DNA of 64,000 bases, from the NCBI RefSeq assembly GCF_008329605.1, contig NZ_NPKO01000003.1:310001-374000 (forward strand), in the 5' to 3' direction. Positions 1 through 9,820 of this stretch are shown here, in pieces (within the stretch, counting starts at the first letter, position 1; every line of letters starts with the position of its first letter). This stretch comes from Mycolicibacterium sp. P9-64. GTDB taxonomy: Bacteria; Actinomycetota; Actinomycetes; Mycobacteriales; Mycobacteriaceae. The notes beneath the pieces were generated by a model. It was not told the DNA's origin, made no database searches, and saw only the letters and a program-made list of their open reading frames with translations. Position numbers and translations under genes: made by a program.

Positions 1-285
1 GGAGCTCACGGCGCGGATGACGGTGTCGAGGCGTCCGAACCTGTCCCGCACGACCTCGGTCACGCGGTGCCACTGGCGCTCGTCGGTCGTGTCGGCCGCG
101 ATGGCCAACACCCGATCGGCCGAGTAGCCGTGCACGACCCTGACCACGCCGTCAGGGTGGCGGCCGATGACCGCCACCCTGCACCCGTCGGCGAGCAGCT
201 GGTGGGCCATGCGGTATCCCGCATCGGTGTCACCGTCAAGCACGAGTACGACAGTGGTTGTGGTGTCAGTGGTTTCGCGGTCCAT
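1..285 (-). CDS. Short-chain dehydrogenase (SDR) family protein, N-terminal part, cut by window edge
   Basis: The frame read leftwards from the ATG at 285 stays open for 95 codons to the window edge. Residues 11–36 form a beta-alpha-beta Rossmann start (VVLVLDGDTDAGYRMAHQLL, then a basic strand ending VAVIGRHP). Around residue 66 comes ADTTDERQWHRVTEVV, placed like the residues after beta-3/beta-4 of SDR enzymes, followed by FGRLDTVI. The usual TGxxxGIG turn is replaced by DGDTDAGY, so cofactor binding may be atypical. The catalytic Tyr/Lys region lies outside the window, so substrate and reaction cannot be judged. It is transcribed in the same direction as the permease upstream of it. Confidence 0.6.
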   Translation of the reverse strand, partial: MDRETTDTTTTVVLVLDGDTDAGYRMAHQLLADGCRVAVIGRHPDGVVRVVHGYSADRVLAIAADTTDERQWHRVTEVVRDRFGRLDTVIRAVSS

Positions 286-347
286 GACATCAATCAACGC
301 CCGCGACCTAGGTGCACGATGTGCGCCGGTTGTGCGCTGGGCAGGAG

Positions 348-1745
348 TTACCCGGTGCGGGCCTCCGTGTGTTCGCGGCTGCGGCGGCGGTGTATGGCCA
401 CGCCTGCACCGACGATGACCGCGGCCGAAATCGCCGAAAGCAAGATCGACGACTGCTGTCCGGGGTCGAAGGCCATCAGGACGAGGATCACCACGATGCC
501 GACGACCGTCGCGATGGTCAGATACGGGAACAGCCACATCTTCACCGGGGCGCGCTCCCCCTCGGCGCGCATCTTGCGCCCAAGAACCAACTGGCTCGAT
601 GCGATGGCGAGGTAGACGAACAACGCGACCGCGCCGCTGGTTGCCAGGAGATAGCCGAAGATCTTCTCCGGCAGCAGATAATTGCCGATCACGGCGACGA
701 AGCCCACCACCATCGAAGCCAGTACTGCCACCCACGGGACACCGTTGCGCGTGAGCTTGCGCACCGCTTGCGGTGCGTCGCGGCGGGTAGCCAACGAGAA
801 CAACATGCGGGACGCGGTGTACAGGGCGGAGTTCAGGCACGACGCCACCGCGGTGAGGATGACCAGATCCATGATCAAGCCGGAACCGGGGATGCCGATG
901 GCTTCCAGCGTGGACTGGTATGACCCGTTGGGAAGCTGGTCGTAGGGCATCAGCGCGACGATCACGAAGATCGAACCGAGGTAGAACAACGAGATTCGCC
1001 AGATCACCGAATTGACGGCCTTGCTGATTCCGGTCTCGGGATCGGGCGACTCGGCGGCGGCGATGGTGACGATCTCGGTGCCCATGAAGGAGAACATGGT
1101 GACCAGCAGGCCAGCGATCACGGCACCGAATCCGTTGGGCATGAAGCCATCCGGCTCCCAGAGATGGTGAATGCCGCTGACGTGTGAATCCGGGAACAGC
1201 CCGAAGATGGCCGCAATGCCGATGCCGATGAATGCCACGATCGCGATCACCTTGACGAGTGCGAACCAGAACTCGAACTCGCCGTAGTTGCCGACGCTGG
1301 CGAGGTTGGTGACCGTGAGCAGCAACGTGACGGCCAACGCCCAAATCCATTGGGCCCCACCAATGAGGTTGGTCAGGATGTCCGCGGCGGCGGTGGCTTC
1401 GACGGGGATCACCAGAACCCAGAACCACCAATAGAGCCAACCGACGGTGAAGCCAGCCCAAGGGCCAAGCGCGCGTTCGGAGTAGACCGAGAACGACCCG
1501 GTATCGGGGTTGGCAGTGGCCATCTCGCCAAGCATCCGCATCACCAGGACCACCAGGGTGCCTGCGAGGAAATACGAGATCAGGACGGCCGGTCCGGCTT
1601 CCTTGATGGCGTTCTTGGAACCGACGAACAATCCCGCGCCGATTACCCCGGCGATCGAGATCATCGTGATGTGACGCGATTTCAGACTCGTGCCCAGCCC
1701 GCCGGGGAGTGCCTCCGTACCTGGTTCTGCTGTTCCTTTGCTCAT
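348..1745 (-). CDS. Amino-acid permease, APC superfamily (AAT/GabP-like)
   Basis: Integral membrane transporter of about 465 residues with roughly twelve hydrophobic segments. It is expected to import an amino acid or GABA-like compound by proton symport. The N-terminal signature SLKSRHITMISIAGVIGAGL followed by FVGS is the unwound helix-1 motif of the AAT family, and GEMATANPDTGSFSVYSERAL is typical of GabP/AnsP/CycA relatives. The substrate cannot be assigned from sequence. The ATG at 1745 was preferred to the GTG one codon upstream; neither has a strong ribosome-binding site. The gene is divergent from the FAD monooxygenase at 1895, so the 149-base gap must hold both promoters. Confidence 0.85.
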   Translation of the reverse strand: MSKGTAEPGTEALPGGLGTSLKSRHITMISIAGVIGAGLFVGSKNAIKEAGPAVLISYFLAGTLVVLVMRMLGEMATANPDTGSFSVYSERALGPWAGFTVGWLYWWFWVLVIPVEATAAADILTNLIGGAQWIWALAVTLLLTVTNLASVGNYGEFEFWFALVKVIAIVAFIGIGIAAIFGLFPDSHVSGIHHLWEPDGFMPNGFGAVIAGLLVTMFSFMGTEIVTIAAAESPDPETGISKAVNSVIWRISLFYLGSIFVIVALMPYDQLPNGSYQSTLEAIGIPGSGLIMDLVILTAVASCLNSALYTASRMLFSLATRRDAPQAVRKLTRNGVPWVAVLASMVVGFVAVIGNYLLPEKIFGYLLATSGAVALFVYLAIASSQLVLGRKMRAEGERAPVKMWLFPYLTIATVVGIVVILVLMAFDPGQQSSILLSAISAAVIVGAGVAIHRRRSREHTEARTG

Positions 1746-1871
1746 CACTCAGCCATTGTGGGGGTCATGACCCAGTCGTGCGCGCTATCCGCGGAGAAAC
1801 TTGCAATGCAAAGCAATGCGGCACGAAGCCCACGGCGGCGGGTTCGCCAGCCCCACCATTGTCAGCAAAAT

Positions 1872-1886
1872 GCGTATGCCATACGC
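1872..1886. promoter_or_regulatory. 15-bp perfect palindrome, probable operator
   Basis: GCGTATG-C-CATACGC is a perfect 7+1+7 inverted repeat ending 8 bases before the GTG start of the FAD monooxygenase. Its size and place suit a TetR- or MarR-type dimer blocking transcription or initiation. No regulator of those families is encoded beside it, so the cognate protein is unknown. Confidence 0.5.
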
Positions 1887-1894
1887 TTAGCGCC

Positions 1895-3100
1895 GTGACC
1901 CAGCCGACCGTGTTGATCAATGGCGCCGGTGTCGCGGGACCTGCGTTGGCGCACTGGCTTTCTGGCAACGGCTACCGCGTGGTGATCGCCGAGCTGGCGC
2001 CTGGCATCCGGCCGGGCGGGCAGACCGTCGACTTGCGCGGGGCGGGCCGCGGAGTCGTCGAGCGCATGGGGCTGCTGGATCAGATGATCGACCGCTCGCT
2101 CGCGCAACGCGGCGTTGCATGGGTCCGAGCCGACGGCAGCCGTCGGGCCGAGATGCCCGTCGAGGCGTTCGACGGCAACGGCATCGTGTCGAAACTGGAG
2201 ATCCTGCGCGGCGATCTGGTCGACGTGTTGTATCAGGCCACCAAGGATGCCGTCGAGTACCGGTTCGACTCCCGCATCGAGGAGCTCGAGCAGAAGGACG
2301 ACGCCGTCGTGGCGACGCTGTCCGACGCGACGACGTTGACCGCCGACCTCGTCGTGGGTGCCGACGGCCCGCACTCTGCGGTGCGGCGTCTGGTGTTCGG
2401 TCCCGAAGAGCAGTTCGTCAAGCCACTGGGCGGCTACAACGCGTGGTTCACCGCGCCCGACAGCGTCGGCCTGGACGGCTGGTACCTGATGTACCAGGCG
2501 GCAGGCGGCCTCAATGCATCGTTGCGACCGTCGCACGATCCCTCGATCGCCAAGGCTGGCTTGGCATTCCGTTCGGAGCCGCTGACCTACGATCGCCGCG
2601 ACCTCGACGCACAACGACAGCTTCTCGTCGACCGATTCGCCGGTGCGGGCTGGCATTCCGACGCCCTGTTGGCCGCCGCTCTGGAAGCCGACGACTTCTA
2701 CTTCGACGCCTTCGTCCAGGTTCACATGAAGTCGTGGTCGCGGGGTCGGGTGACGCTGTGCGGCGACGCCGGGTACTGCGCTTCGCCGTTGTCGGGCATG
2801 GGCACCAGCCTCGCGCTGGTGGGCACCTACCTCCTCGCCGGGGAGCTGGGCCCCGCGACGGATGCGCTGAGCTCCGAGCACGTCGACGGCGCGCTGGCCA
2901 GGTACGACCGACTGATGCGGCCCTACGTCGACAAATGCCAGGACCTCCCATCGGGAGTCGACGGCTACGCACCAAAGTCCAACTCCGACATCGCGATTAC
3001 GGCGCAAGTGATGAAGTGGATGCAGCGCCGGCCGTTCCGCAGCTTCGCCGCGAAGAAGTTCTTCACGACCGCGGATTCGATTGAGCTACCGGTGTATTAG
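1895..3100 (+). CDS. FAD-dependent monooxygenase (PheA/TfdB, TetX-like group A)
   Basis: Predicted NAD(P)H- and FAD-dependent aromatic hydroxylase of 401 residues, cytosolic. The N-terminus has the dinucleotide-binding turn LINGAGVAGPALAHWL followed by an acidic residue closing the second strand. Residues near 155 carry the DG motif (LVVGADGPHSAVRR). The C-terminal half has the second FAD motif LCGDAGYCASPLSGMGTSLA. These three motifs in this order define group A flavoprotein monooxygenases. The GTG at 1895 was chosen because the FAD turn begins five residues later; the frame is open further upstream but that stretch is not family-like. The substrate is unknown. Its 3' end overlaps the convergent DeoR gene by 15 bases. 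Confidence 0.8.
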   Translation: MTQPTVLINGAGVAGPALAHWLSGNGYRVVIAELAPGIRPGGQTVDLRGAGRGVVERMGLLDQMIDRSLAQRGVAWVRADGSRRAEMPVEAFDGNGIVSKLEILRGDLVDVLYQATKDAVEYRFDSRIEELEQKDDAVVATLSDATTLTADLVVGADGPHSAVRRLVFGPEEQFVKPLGGYNAWFTAPDSVGLDGWYLMYQAAGGLNASLRPSHDPSIAKAGLAFRSEPLTYDRRDLDAQRQLLVDRFAGAGWHSDALLAAALEADDFYFDAFVQVHMKSWSRGRVTLCGDAGYCASPLSGMGTSLALVGTYLLAGELGPATDALSSEHVDGALARYDRLMRPYVDKCQDLPSGVDGYAPKSNSDIAITAQVMKWMQRRPFRSFAAKKFFTTADSIELPVY

Positions 3101-3895
3101 ACCGGAATGGTGGCCGGCGCGTCGGAGCGATCCGCCGCGGCGTTCGGCATTCTTGATAGGCACCCCGGCCCTGATCACCGGCACCGGCAGCTGTGCCGCT
3201 CGAATCGGGTCGAGCATGGCATCGGTGATCCCGGCCGTGAAGTCCTCGAAGCCGAAGACCTTGAAGAGCGCTTCGCGGCCGAACTTGGAACTGTCTGCCA
3301 CGAAGAAGGCCTGACTGGCGATGGACCGCATCTTGCGCTTGAGTTCGATCTCGTAGCTCGAGGTCGAGTAGAGGCCGTCGTCCAGCACGGTGTCGGCTCC
3401 GAATATGGCCACATTGACACGCAGGTTCTCCACCTGCTGCACGGATGTGGGTCCCCACATCCCGAAGCCCGACGGCAGCAATTCGCCCCCAATGAACACC
3501 AGGTTGATCGATGGCTTCGTCGCGATTTCGAGCCCAATGCGCAAGTCGTGGGTCACGACGGTCAGGCGTGCCTGGCGCAGATGGCGAGCAACCTCGAGAG
3601 TCGTCTCGCCCGCGTCGAGCAGGATGGTCTGGCCCTCGAGCACCCGTTCGGCCATCGCTGCGCCAATGGCGGCCATCTCGGCACGATGTCGCCCGTCGCT
3701 GGCCTCGGCACGTGGTTCGCCCACCTCGATCGGCACGGCACCGCCGTGCGTGCGTTGCACGATGCCCTCCGCCTCGAGTTTGTCGAGGTCCCGGCGAATC
3801 GTCGAAGCGTCAACGCCGAAGGCCTGTGCCAGATCATTGACACTCTGAAACCCGCGCTCCTGCAGGCGAACTGCGATATCCGCGCGACGCGACAT
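3086..3895 (-). CDS. DeoR/GlpR-family transcriptional regulator of the CUT2 sugar operon
   Basis: 269 residues. The N-terminal winged helix-turn-helix covers about residues 1–55 (SVNDLAQAFGVDASTIRRDL, then GIVQRTHGGA), followed by a sugar-isomerase-like effector domain with LLDAGETTLEVARHL and FFVADSSKFGREAL. DeoR proteins usually repress the adjacent carbohydrate operon and release DNA when a phosphorylated sugar binds. It is divergent from the sugar-binding lipoprotein at 4104, with perfect and imperfect palindromes in the intergenic region. A phospho-ketose made by the downstream DhaKL kinase is the natural inducer candidate (inference). Confidence 0.88.
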   Translation of the reverse strand: MSRRADIAVRLQERGFQSVNDLAQAFGVDASTIRRDLDKLEAEGIVQRTHGGAVPIEVGEPRAEASDGRHRAEMAAIGAAMAERVLEGQTILLDAGETTLEVARHLRQARLTVVTHDLRIGLEIATKPSINLVFIGGELLPSGFGMWGPTSVQQVENLRVNVAIFGADTVLDDGLYSTSSYEIELKRKMRSIASQAFFVADSSKFGREALFKVFGFEDFTAGITDAMLDPIRAAQLPVPVIRAGVPIKNAERRGGSLRRAGHHSGLIHR

Positions 3896-3960
3896 GGGGA
3901 CACGGCCCTCTCCACCAGGGGCGGCCGTTGGCGTAGGCCGCCGCTCATCTTAGCAAACCA

Positions 3961-3982
3961 GTGTGCATGATTTCATGCACAC
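3961..3982. promoter_or_regulatory. 22-bp perfect inverted repeat, probable DeoR operator
   Basis: GTGTGCATGA-TT-TCATGCACAC is perfectly symmetric (10+2+10). It lies between the divergent DeoR gene and the ABC operon, 38 bases upstream of a good -35 box. A related half (GCGCATGAAAT) recurs at about 4006–4016, just before that -35, inside a near-palindrome centred on GATATC (3996–4011). Two sites bracketing the promoter fit repression by DeoR multimers. Confidence 0.65.
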
Positions 3983-4019
3983 TTGGCGTATTTCTGCGTG
4001 ATATCGCGCATGAAATTGC

Positions 4020-4048
4020 TTGACTGCTGCGCGGGTCACGTTTACTGT
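4020..4048 (+). promoter_or_regulatory. SigA-type promoter of the CUT2/DhaKL operon
   Basis: TTGACT at 4020–4025 and TACTGT at 4043–4048 are separated by 17 bases and lie 55 bases before the lipoprotein start. Both match the mycobacterial housekeeping consensus (TTGACN, TANNNT). The upstream operator half-site abuts the -35 box. Confidence 0.6.
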
Positions 4049-4103
4049 CACGCAAGTCGGGTACCTGACGGTGTCCGCGCGGGAGCTCACAAGGGAGTGA
4101 CGA

Positions 4104-5153
4104 ATGCGACTCAGGCCGGTAGCCCTGTTGGGCGCGGTGGGATTGTCCGTGACGCTGATCGCAGGCTGCGGCTCGGTCGGCGGAGGAGCCGGGGGTGCCA
4201 GCAACGCCCCCGCGGGCAACACCTCCCAGGATCCCAAGGACATGACGATGGTCAACGTCGTCAAGGTCAAGGGCATCGCCTGGTTCGACCGCATGGCCGT
4301 CGGCGACGCGAACTTCGCCAAGCGCACCGGCGTCGACACCCGCCAGGAGGGGGGCGACGACACCAGCCCGGAAAAGCAGATCCAGATCATTCAGGACCTG
4401 ATCCCCCAGCACCCGACCGCCATCACCGTGGTGCCGAACTCGCCGGAGGCCCTCCAGAACGTCCTCGGGCAGGCGCGTGCTCAGGGCATCAAGGTCGTTT
4501 CGCACGAGGCGACGGGTATCCAGAACGCCGACATCGACATCGAGGCCTTCGACAATGCCGCCTACGGCAAGCAGATCATGCAGAACCTGGCGCAATGCAT
4601 GGGCCAGCAGGGCAAGTACGTTCAGTTCGTCGGCGGCTTGACCGCGAAGACGCACATGCAATGGGTTGGCGCCGCGCACGACATGCAGGTCGCTCAGTTC
4701 CCCGGTATGACCCGCGTCGAGGATCCGATCGAGAGCACCGACAACGAACAGGCAGCCTACGAGAAGGCCAAGGAAGTTCTGGCGAAGTACCCCGACATCA
4801 AGGGATTTCAAGGATCAGCGGGCAACGACGTGCCCGGCATCGCGCGTGCCGTGCAGGAGGCTGGCCTGCAGAACAAGATCTGCGTGATGGGCACCTCGAT
4901 TCCGTCCGCGGCATCCAAGTACCTGGCCGACGGCTCGATCGACAAGATCTTCTTCTGGGATCCGGCGCTCGCCGGTGAGGCCCAGTTGCAAATCGCCCTG
5001 ATGCTCGCGCAGGGAAAGACGATCGAAGCCGGCACCAATCTGAACATCCCCGGTTATGAGAAGCTCACCAAGCTCGACGGGTACGACAATGTCTACGTCG
5101 GGGACGCGGCGCTGGAGGCCGACGCGAAAACCATGTCCCAGTACAACTTCTGA
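4104..5153 (+). CDS. Sugar ABC transporter substrate-binding lipoprotein (CUT2, type 1 periplasmic fold)
   Basis: 349-residue secreted lipoprotein with a signal peptide and lipobox LIAGC (lipidated Cys22), then a Gly/Ala/Asn-rich linker. The mature part is a type 1 periplasmic-binding fold like the AI-2/rhamnose-binding proteins: GDDTSPEKQIQIIQDLI, a hinge segment ITVVPNSPEAL, and PDIKGFQGSAGNDVPGIARA. It should capture a small sugar or ketose outside the membrane and deliver it to the two permeases downstream. The ATG at 4104 follows a good Shine-Dalgarno sequence (GGGAGTGACGA). It is the first gene of an operon running to 10453. The ligand is not predictable; the linked Dak kinase suggests a short ketose or a precursor of one. 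Confidence 0.85.
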   Translation: MRLRPVALLGAVGLSVTLIAGCGSVGGGAGGASNAPAGNTSQDPKDMTMVNVVKVKGIAWFDRMAVGDANFAKRTGVDTRQEGGDDTSPEKQIQIIQDLIPQHPTAITVVPNSPEALQNVLGQARAQGIKVVSHEATGIQNADIDIEAFDNAAYGKQIMQNLAQCMGQQGKYVQFVGGLTAKTHMQWVGAAHDMQVAQFPGMTRVEDPIESTDNEQAAYEKAKEVLAKYPDIKGFQGSAGNDVPGIARAVQEAGLQNKICVMGTSIPSAASKYLADGSIDKIFFWDPALAGEAQLQIALMLAQGKTIEAGTNLNIPGYEKLTKLDGYDNVYVGDAALEADAKTMSQYNF

Positions 5154-5158
5154 GTGCT

Positions 5159-6670
5159 GTGACAGCCAGCGCACCGGACACGGGCACGCCGGTACTGCAG
5201 GCACGCGACATCGTCAAGACCTATGGCGGTGTCACGGCCCTGGACGGCGTCTCCTTCGACCTCTATCCCGGCGAAGTGCATTGCCTTGCCGGCGAAAACG
5301 GTTGCGGGAAGTCCACCCTGATCAAGATCATCTCCGGCGCCGAGCGGCCGGACGCCGGTGAGATCGTCATCGACGACGTCGCACATCGCGCAATGAACAC
5401 CACCGCGGCGATCATGAGCGGCATTCAGGTGATCTACCAGGACTTCTCGCTGTTCGGAAACCTGACGGTTGCCGAGAACATCGCCCTTACCAGCGCCGTC
5501 GCAGAACGGCGCAGACTCTACTCACCTGCGGGAGCGCACGAGACGGCGCGGCGTATCGTCGACGAACTGCGCCTGAACCTGGACCTCGACGCCGACGTCT
5601 CGGCGTTGCAAGTCGCCGATCGGCAGCTCACCGCCATCTGCCGAGCCGTCGTACACGAAGCCCGCGTCATCATCATGGACGAGCCCACCACCGCGCTTAC
5701 ACACAGCGAAGTCGATCGCCTCTTCGCTCTCGTCGAGACGCTGCGGACACGCGGTGTCGGGCTGGTCTTCGTGTCGCACAAGCTCGACGAAGTCCTGCGC
5801 GTCGCGCAGCGGGTGACGATCCTGCGCTCCGGACGACAGGTGGTCACCGGGCCGACATCCGACTTCACCCGGCAGTCGATCAGTGCATCCATGACCGGTC
5901 GCCAAATCAGCGAGGAACGCCTCGTCAGCCAACTTCCGGCGAATGCTGCCGTCGTACTGGACGTCGAGGGGCTGGGTCGCCCCGGCGCCTTCGAAGACGT
6001 CAGCTTCTCCCTCCGGGAAGGCGAAATCCTCGGCGTCACGGGCCTGCTCGGCTCGGGCCGGACCGAGATCGCCGAAGCCCTGTTCGGCGTCCGTCCGGCC
6101 GCGAGCGGCACGGTTTCCGTCGACGGAAAGGCCGTGAGACTGGAGTCCATCCGGGATGCCATCGCCGCGGGTATCGGGTACGTTCCCGAGGACCGCTTGA
6201 CACAGGGCCTGTTCATGGACCGCGCCATCGGCGACAACATCATCGCCGGCTCCCTCAGCCAGTATCGAACACGCTGGGGCACGCTAGACAACGGCAAGAC
6301 CCGCAAGACCATTCGCGCGCTGGTCGACCGCCTGCGCATCAAGGCGCCCCGCGTCGCGGCCCCGGTCCGCTCACTCTCCGGCGGCAACGCCCAGCGCGTC
6401 GTCCTGGCCAAATGGCTTGCCATCAGGCCACGGATACTCATACTCAACGGACCCACCGTCGGAGTAGACGTCGGCTCCAAGGAAGACATCCTGGAGATCC
6501 TGCGCGAAGAGGCCGCCGACGGCCGCTCCATCATCATCATCTCCGACGACGTTCCCGAACTCGTCGCCGCGTGTCACCGCGTATTGGTGATTCGGCAAGG
6601 CCGGATCAGCCATACGCTCGAGAACGAAGACATCAACGTCGACATCATCCTGGAAACGATGGCGGCGTGA
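5159..6670 (+). CDS. Sugar ABC transporter ATPase, fused double NBD (CUT2, RbsA/MglA type)
   Basis: 503 residues containing two nucleotide-binding domains. The first has Walker A GENGCGKST, LQVADRQLTAICRA in the signature position and Walker B IIMDEPTTAL. The second has a short P-loop-like GLLGSGRTE, a good signature LSGGNAQRVVLAKWL, but LILNGPT where Walker B normally reads LILDEPT, so both the Asp and the catalytic Glu are replaced. Half-degenerate pairs are known in this class, and hydrolysis probably depends mainly on domain one. The GTG start lies 5 bases after the lipoprotein stop; the gene overlaps the next by GTGA. Confidence 0.9.
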   Translation: MTASAPDTGTPVLQARDIVKTYGGVTALDGVSFDLYPGEVHCLAGENGCGKSTLIKIISGAERPDAGEIVIDDVAHRAMNTTAAIMSGIQVIYQDFSLFGNLTVAENIALTSAVAERRRLYSPAGAHETARRIVDELRLNLDLDADVSALQVADRQLTAICRAVVHEARVIIMDEPTTALTHSEVDRLFALVETLRTRGVGLVFVSHKLDEVLRVAQRVTILRSGRQVVTGPTSDFTRQSISASMTGRQISEERLVSQLPANAAVVLDVEGLGRPGAFEDVSFSLREGEILGVTGLLGSGRTEIAEALFGVRPAASGTVSVDGKAVRLESIRDAIAAGIGYVPEDRLTQGLFMDRAIGDNIIAGSLSQYRTRWGTLDNGKTRKTIRALVDRLRIKAPRVAAPVRSLSGGNAQRVVLAKWLAIRPRILILNGPTVGVDVGSKEDILEILREEAADGRSIIIISDDVPELVAACHRVLVIRQGRISHTLENEDINVDIILETMAA

Positions 6671-7725
6671 ACAAGTCGGCGCCGCAACGCTTCTCGATGT
6701 CCAATCTTCGCGGGCCGAACAACGAGGGCATCCTAGCCCTGATCTTGCTCGGCCTGATCATCGTGATGTCATTGCTCAACCCGGCGTTCTTCTCGGTATC
6801 GACGTTGTTCGCGATCGTGCGCAGCTCGATCGTGCCGCTCATCTTCGCTCTCGGCGTGCTGCTCGTCATCATCTCCGGAGGGATCGACGTCTCCTTCGCT
6901 GCGATCGCGATCTTCGCCGGGTACACGACGGCGGTGGCCTTCGGCTCGGGCGGCTTCGGCACCGGCCTTGTCGGCGCGGTCCTTCTCACCCTGGCGATCG
7001 GCGCGGCGCTCGGCCTCGTCAATGGCGTCGTCATCGCACGGTTCAGGCTGCCGACCCTGATCGTGACACTCGGAACGCAGGGCATCTTCAAGGGTGCACT
7101 GCTCACCTTCGTCGGGTCGCGGTTCATCGCCGACCTCCCGCACGCCATCGCCGGATTGTCGACCACCAACCTGATGTCGGTGGCAACGACGAGCGGCCGG
7201 GCCTATTTGCACGTCATGGTCATTCCAGCGGTGCTGCTGTGCTGCGCGATGGCATGGATGTTGCGCCGCACCATGTTCGGGCGTTCCATCTACGCGATCG
7301 GCGGCGACGTCGAGGCGGCGCGTCGCGCCGGCTTCCGGGTCGTTCGGATCCAGGTCCTGCTCTACGTCCTGGTCGGTATGACCGCCGCGCTCGGCGGTCT
7401 GATCTACATCATCATGGGCCGCAGTGCCAGCCCGCAGAATCTCGTCGGCACCGAGCTCGACATCATCGCTGCGGTGGTCCTTGGCGGCGCGTCGATCTTC
7501 GGCGGGCGCGGGTCGGTGCTCGGCACGATTCTGGGCGTGCTACTGGTCCAGGTGATCGGCAACAGTTTGATTCTCGCCGGCGTCCCGAGCGCGTGGCAGC
7601 GAGCCGCCGTCGGGACGCTACTCGTCATCGGCGTTGGGGTGCAGGCCGTGTCGGCGAAGCGACGCCGCGAGCGCCAACCGAGCACCGGCAGCCCCGACCT
7701 CACGCAGGAGGCGATGACCGCATGA
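6667..7725 (+). CDS. Sugar ABC transporter permease 1 (CUT2, RbsC type)
   Basis: 352-residue membrane protein with about ten hydrophobic segments. LVIISGGIDVSFAAIAIFAG and the later IAAVVLGGASIFGGRGSVLG are hallmark RbsC/BPD_transp_2 motifs. It forms half of the membrane channel together with the next gene. The GTG start overlaps the ATPase stop (GTGA), which shows translational coupling. The frame is open further upstream but only as a shadow of the ATPase gene. A hydrophilic C-terminal tail overlaps the next start by ATGA. Confidence 0.9.
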   Translation: MNKSAPQRFSMSNLRGPNNEGILALILLGLIIVMSLLNPAFFSVSTLFAIVRSSIVPLIFALGVLLVIISGGIDVSFAAIAIFAGYTTAVAFGSGGFGTGLVGAVLLTLAIGAALGLVNGVVIARFRLPTLIVTLGTQGIFKGALLTFVGSRFIADLPHAIAGLSTTNLMSVATTSGRAYLHVMVIPAVLLCCAMAWMLRRTMFGRSIYAIGGDVEAARRAGFRVVRIQVLLYVLVGMTAALGGLIYIIMGRSASPQNLVGTELDIIAAVVLGGASIFGGRGSVLGTILGVLLVQVIGNSLILAGVPSAWQRAAVGTLLVIGVGVQAVSAKRRRERQPSTGSPDLTQEAMTA

Positions 7726-8780
7726 CGGGCCTTCGGCAGCTCAACGACGATTTGGGCACGCGCACTTCGGAATTCATCGAACGCCTGCACGTCAGCCGGG
7801 GCACGGGGCGCATGCTGGTGCTGCTGGTGGTGGCGTTCGTGTTCTTCGCCGCGCTGCGACCCAGTGTCTTCCTCAGCACGCTGAACCTGCAGAATCTCGC
7901 GCTGTCCGCGCCGGAGGTAGGCGTGCTCGCCATCGCGATGATGCTGGCAATGCTGACCGGCGGCATCGACCTGTCACTGGTCAACATCGCCAATCTATCG
8001 GCGATCACCATGTCGACGCTGTACACGACGATCCACGGCTCAAACCCTGCACTGGCCGAACAGCTGGTGCCCCTTCTCATCCTGGCCGGGCTCGGTATGG
8101 GTCTGCTCGGCGGCGCCATCAACGCCGCGCTCGTCGCGTACGTCGGAATCACCCCGATCCTGGCGACCCTGGGCACGATGCAGATCTACAACGGGATCGC
8201 CGTCGTGTGGACCGGGGGACGCACCCTCTACGGATCACCAGCCACCCTGACAGGCCTCGGTCAGGCCACCGTGGCCGGAATCCCCATTCTATTCCTGGTT
8301 TTCATCCTCACCGCCGTCTTCGTCGCGCTGCTGATCAACCGCACGCCGATCGGCCTGAAGATCCAGCTCGAGGGCTCCAATCCGACGGCGGCCGTGTACT
8401 CGGGCATCCGCAGCCGGTCGGTGCTCACCAGCACCTACCTAGTCACCGGACTCCTCGGCGGCCTAGCAGGCGTGCTGTTCATTGCGCGAAATCCGTCGGC
8501 ATCCGCGGACTACGGAGCGTCCTACGTCCTACTGGTCATCGTGATCGCCGTGCTCGGCGGAACGAATCCCACTGGCGGTTTCGCTACCGTGCTCGGTGTC
8601 GTACTGGCCACTCTCACATTGCAGATCGTCGCCAGCGGCTTCACGGCACTACGGCTCTCCGCCTACCAGTACGCGATCGCGCAGGGGGTGATCCTGATTC
8701 TGGTCATGATCGCCGATCAAGTCACGTGGCGCCGCCGCCGACGACGGCCGGGACCCGCGACGCTCGCGCCCCAGTCCTGA
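7722..8780 (+). CDS. Sugar ABC transporter permease 2 (CUT2, RbsC type)
   Basis: 352-residue membrane protein and partner of the preceding permease. It shares MLAMLTGGIDLSLVNIANLS and VIVIAVLGGTNPTGGFATVLG with the family. Distinct permease genes imply a heterodimeric channel, as in the Lsr and rhamnose systems, rather than the homodimer of RbsC. The ATG overlaps the previous stop by ATGA. The C-terminus is a short basic cytosolic tail. A 34-base gap with a GAAGGA ribosome-binding site separates it from the kinase gene. Confidence 0.9.
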   Translation: MTGLRQLNDDLGTRTSEFIERLHVSRGTGRMLVLLVVAFVFFAALRPSVFLSTLNLQNLALSAPEVGVLAIAMMLAMLTGGIDLSLVNIANLSAITMSTLYTTIHGSNPALAEQLVPLLILAGLGMGLLGGAINAALVAYVGITPILATLGTMQIYNGIAVVWTGGRTLYGSPATLTGLGQATVAGIPILFLVFILTAVFVALLINRTPIGLKIQLEGSNPTAAVYSGIRSRSVLTSTYLVTGLLGGLAGVLFIARNPSASADYGASYVLLVIVIAVLGGTNPTGGFATVLGVVLATLTLQIVASGFTALRLSAYQYAIAQGVILILVMIADQVTWRRRRRRPGPATLAPQS

Positions 8781-8814
8781 TCCCGCACCCGCACCCGTTC
8801 GATCGAAGGAAGAC

Positions 8815-9816
<1,002 letters not shown>

Positions 9817-9820
9817 CCGC

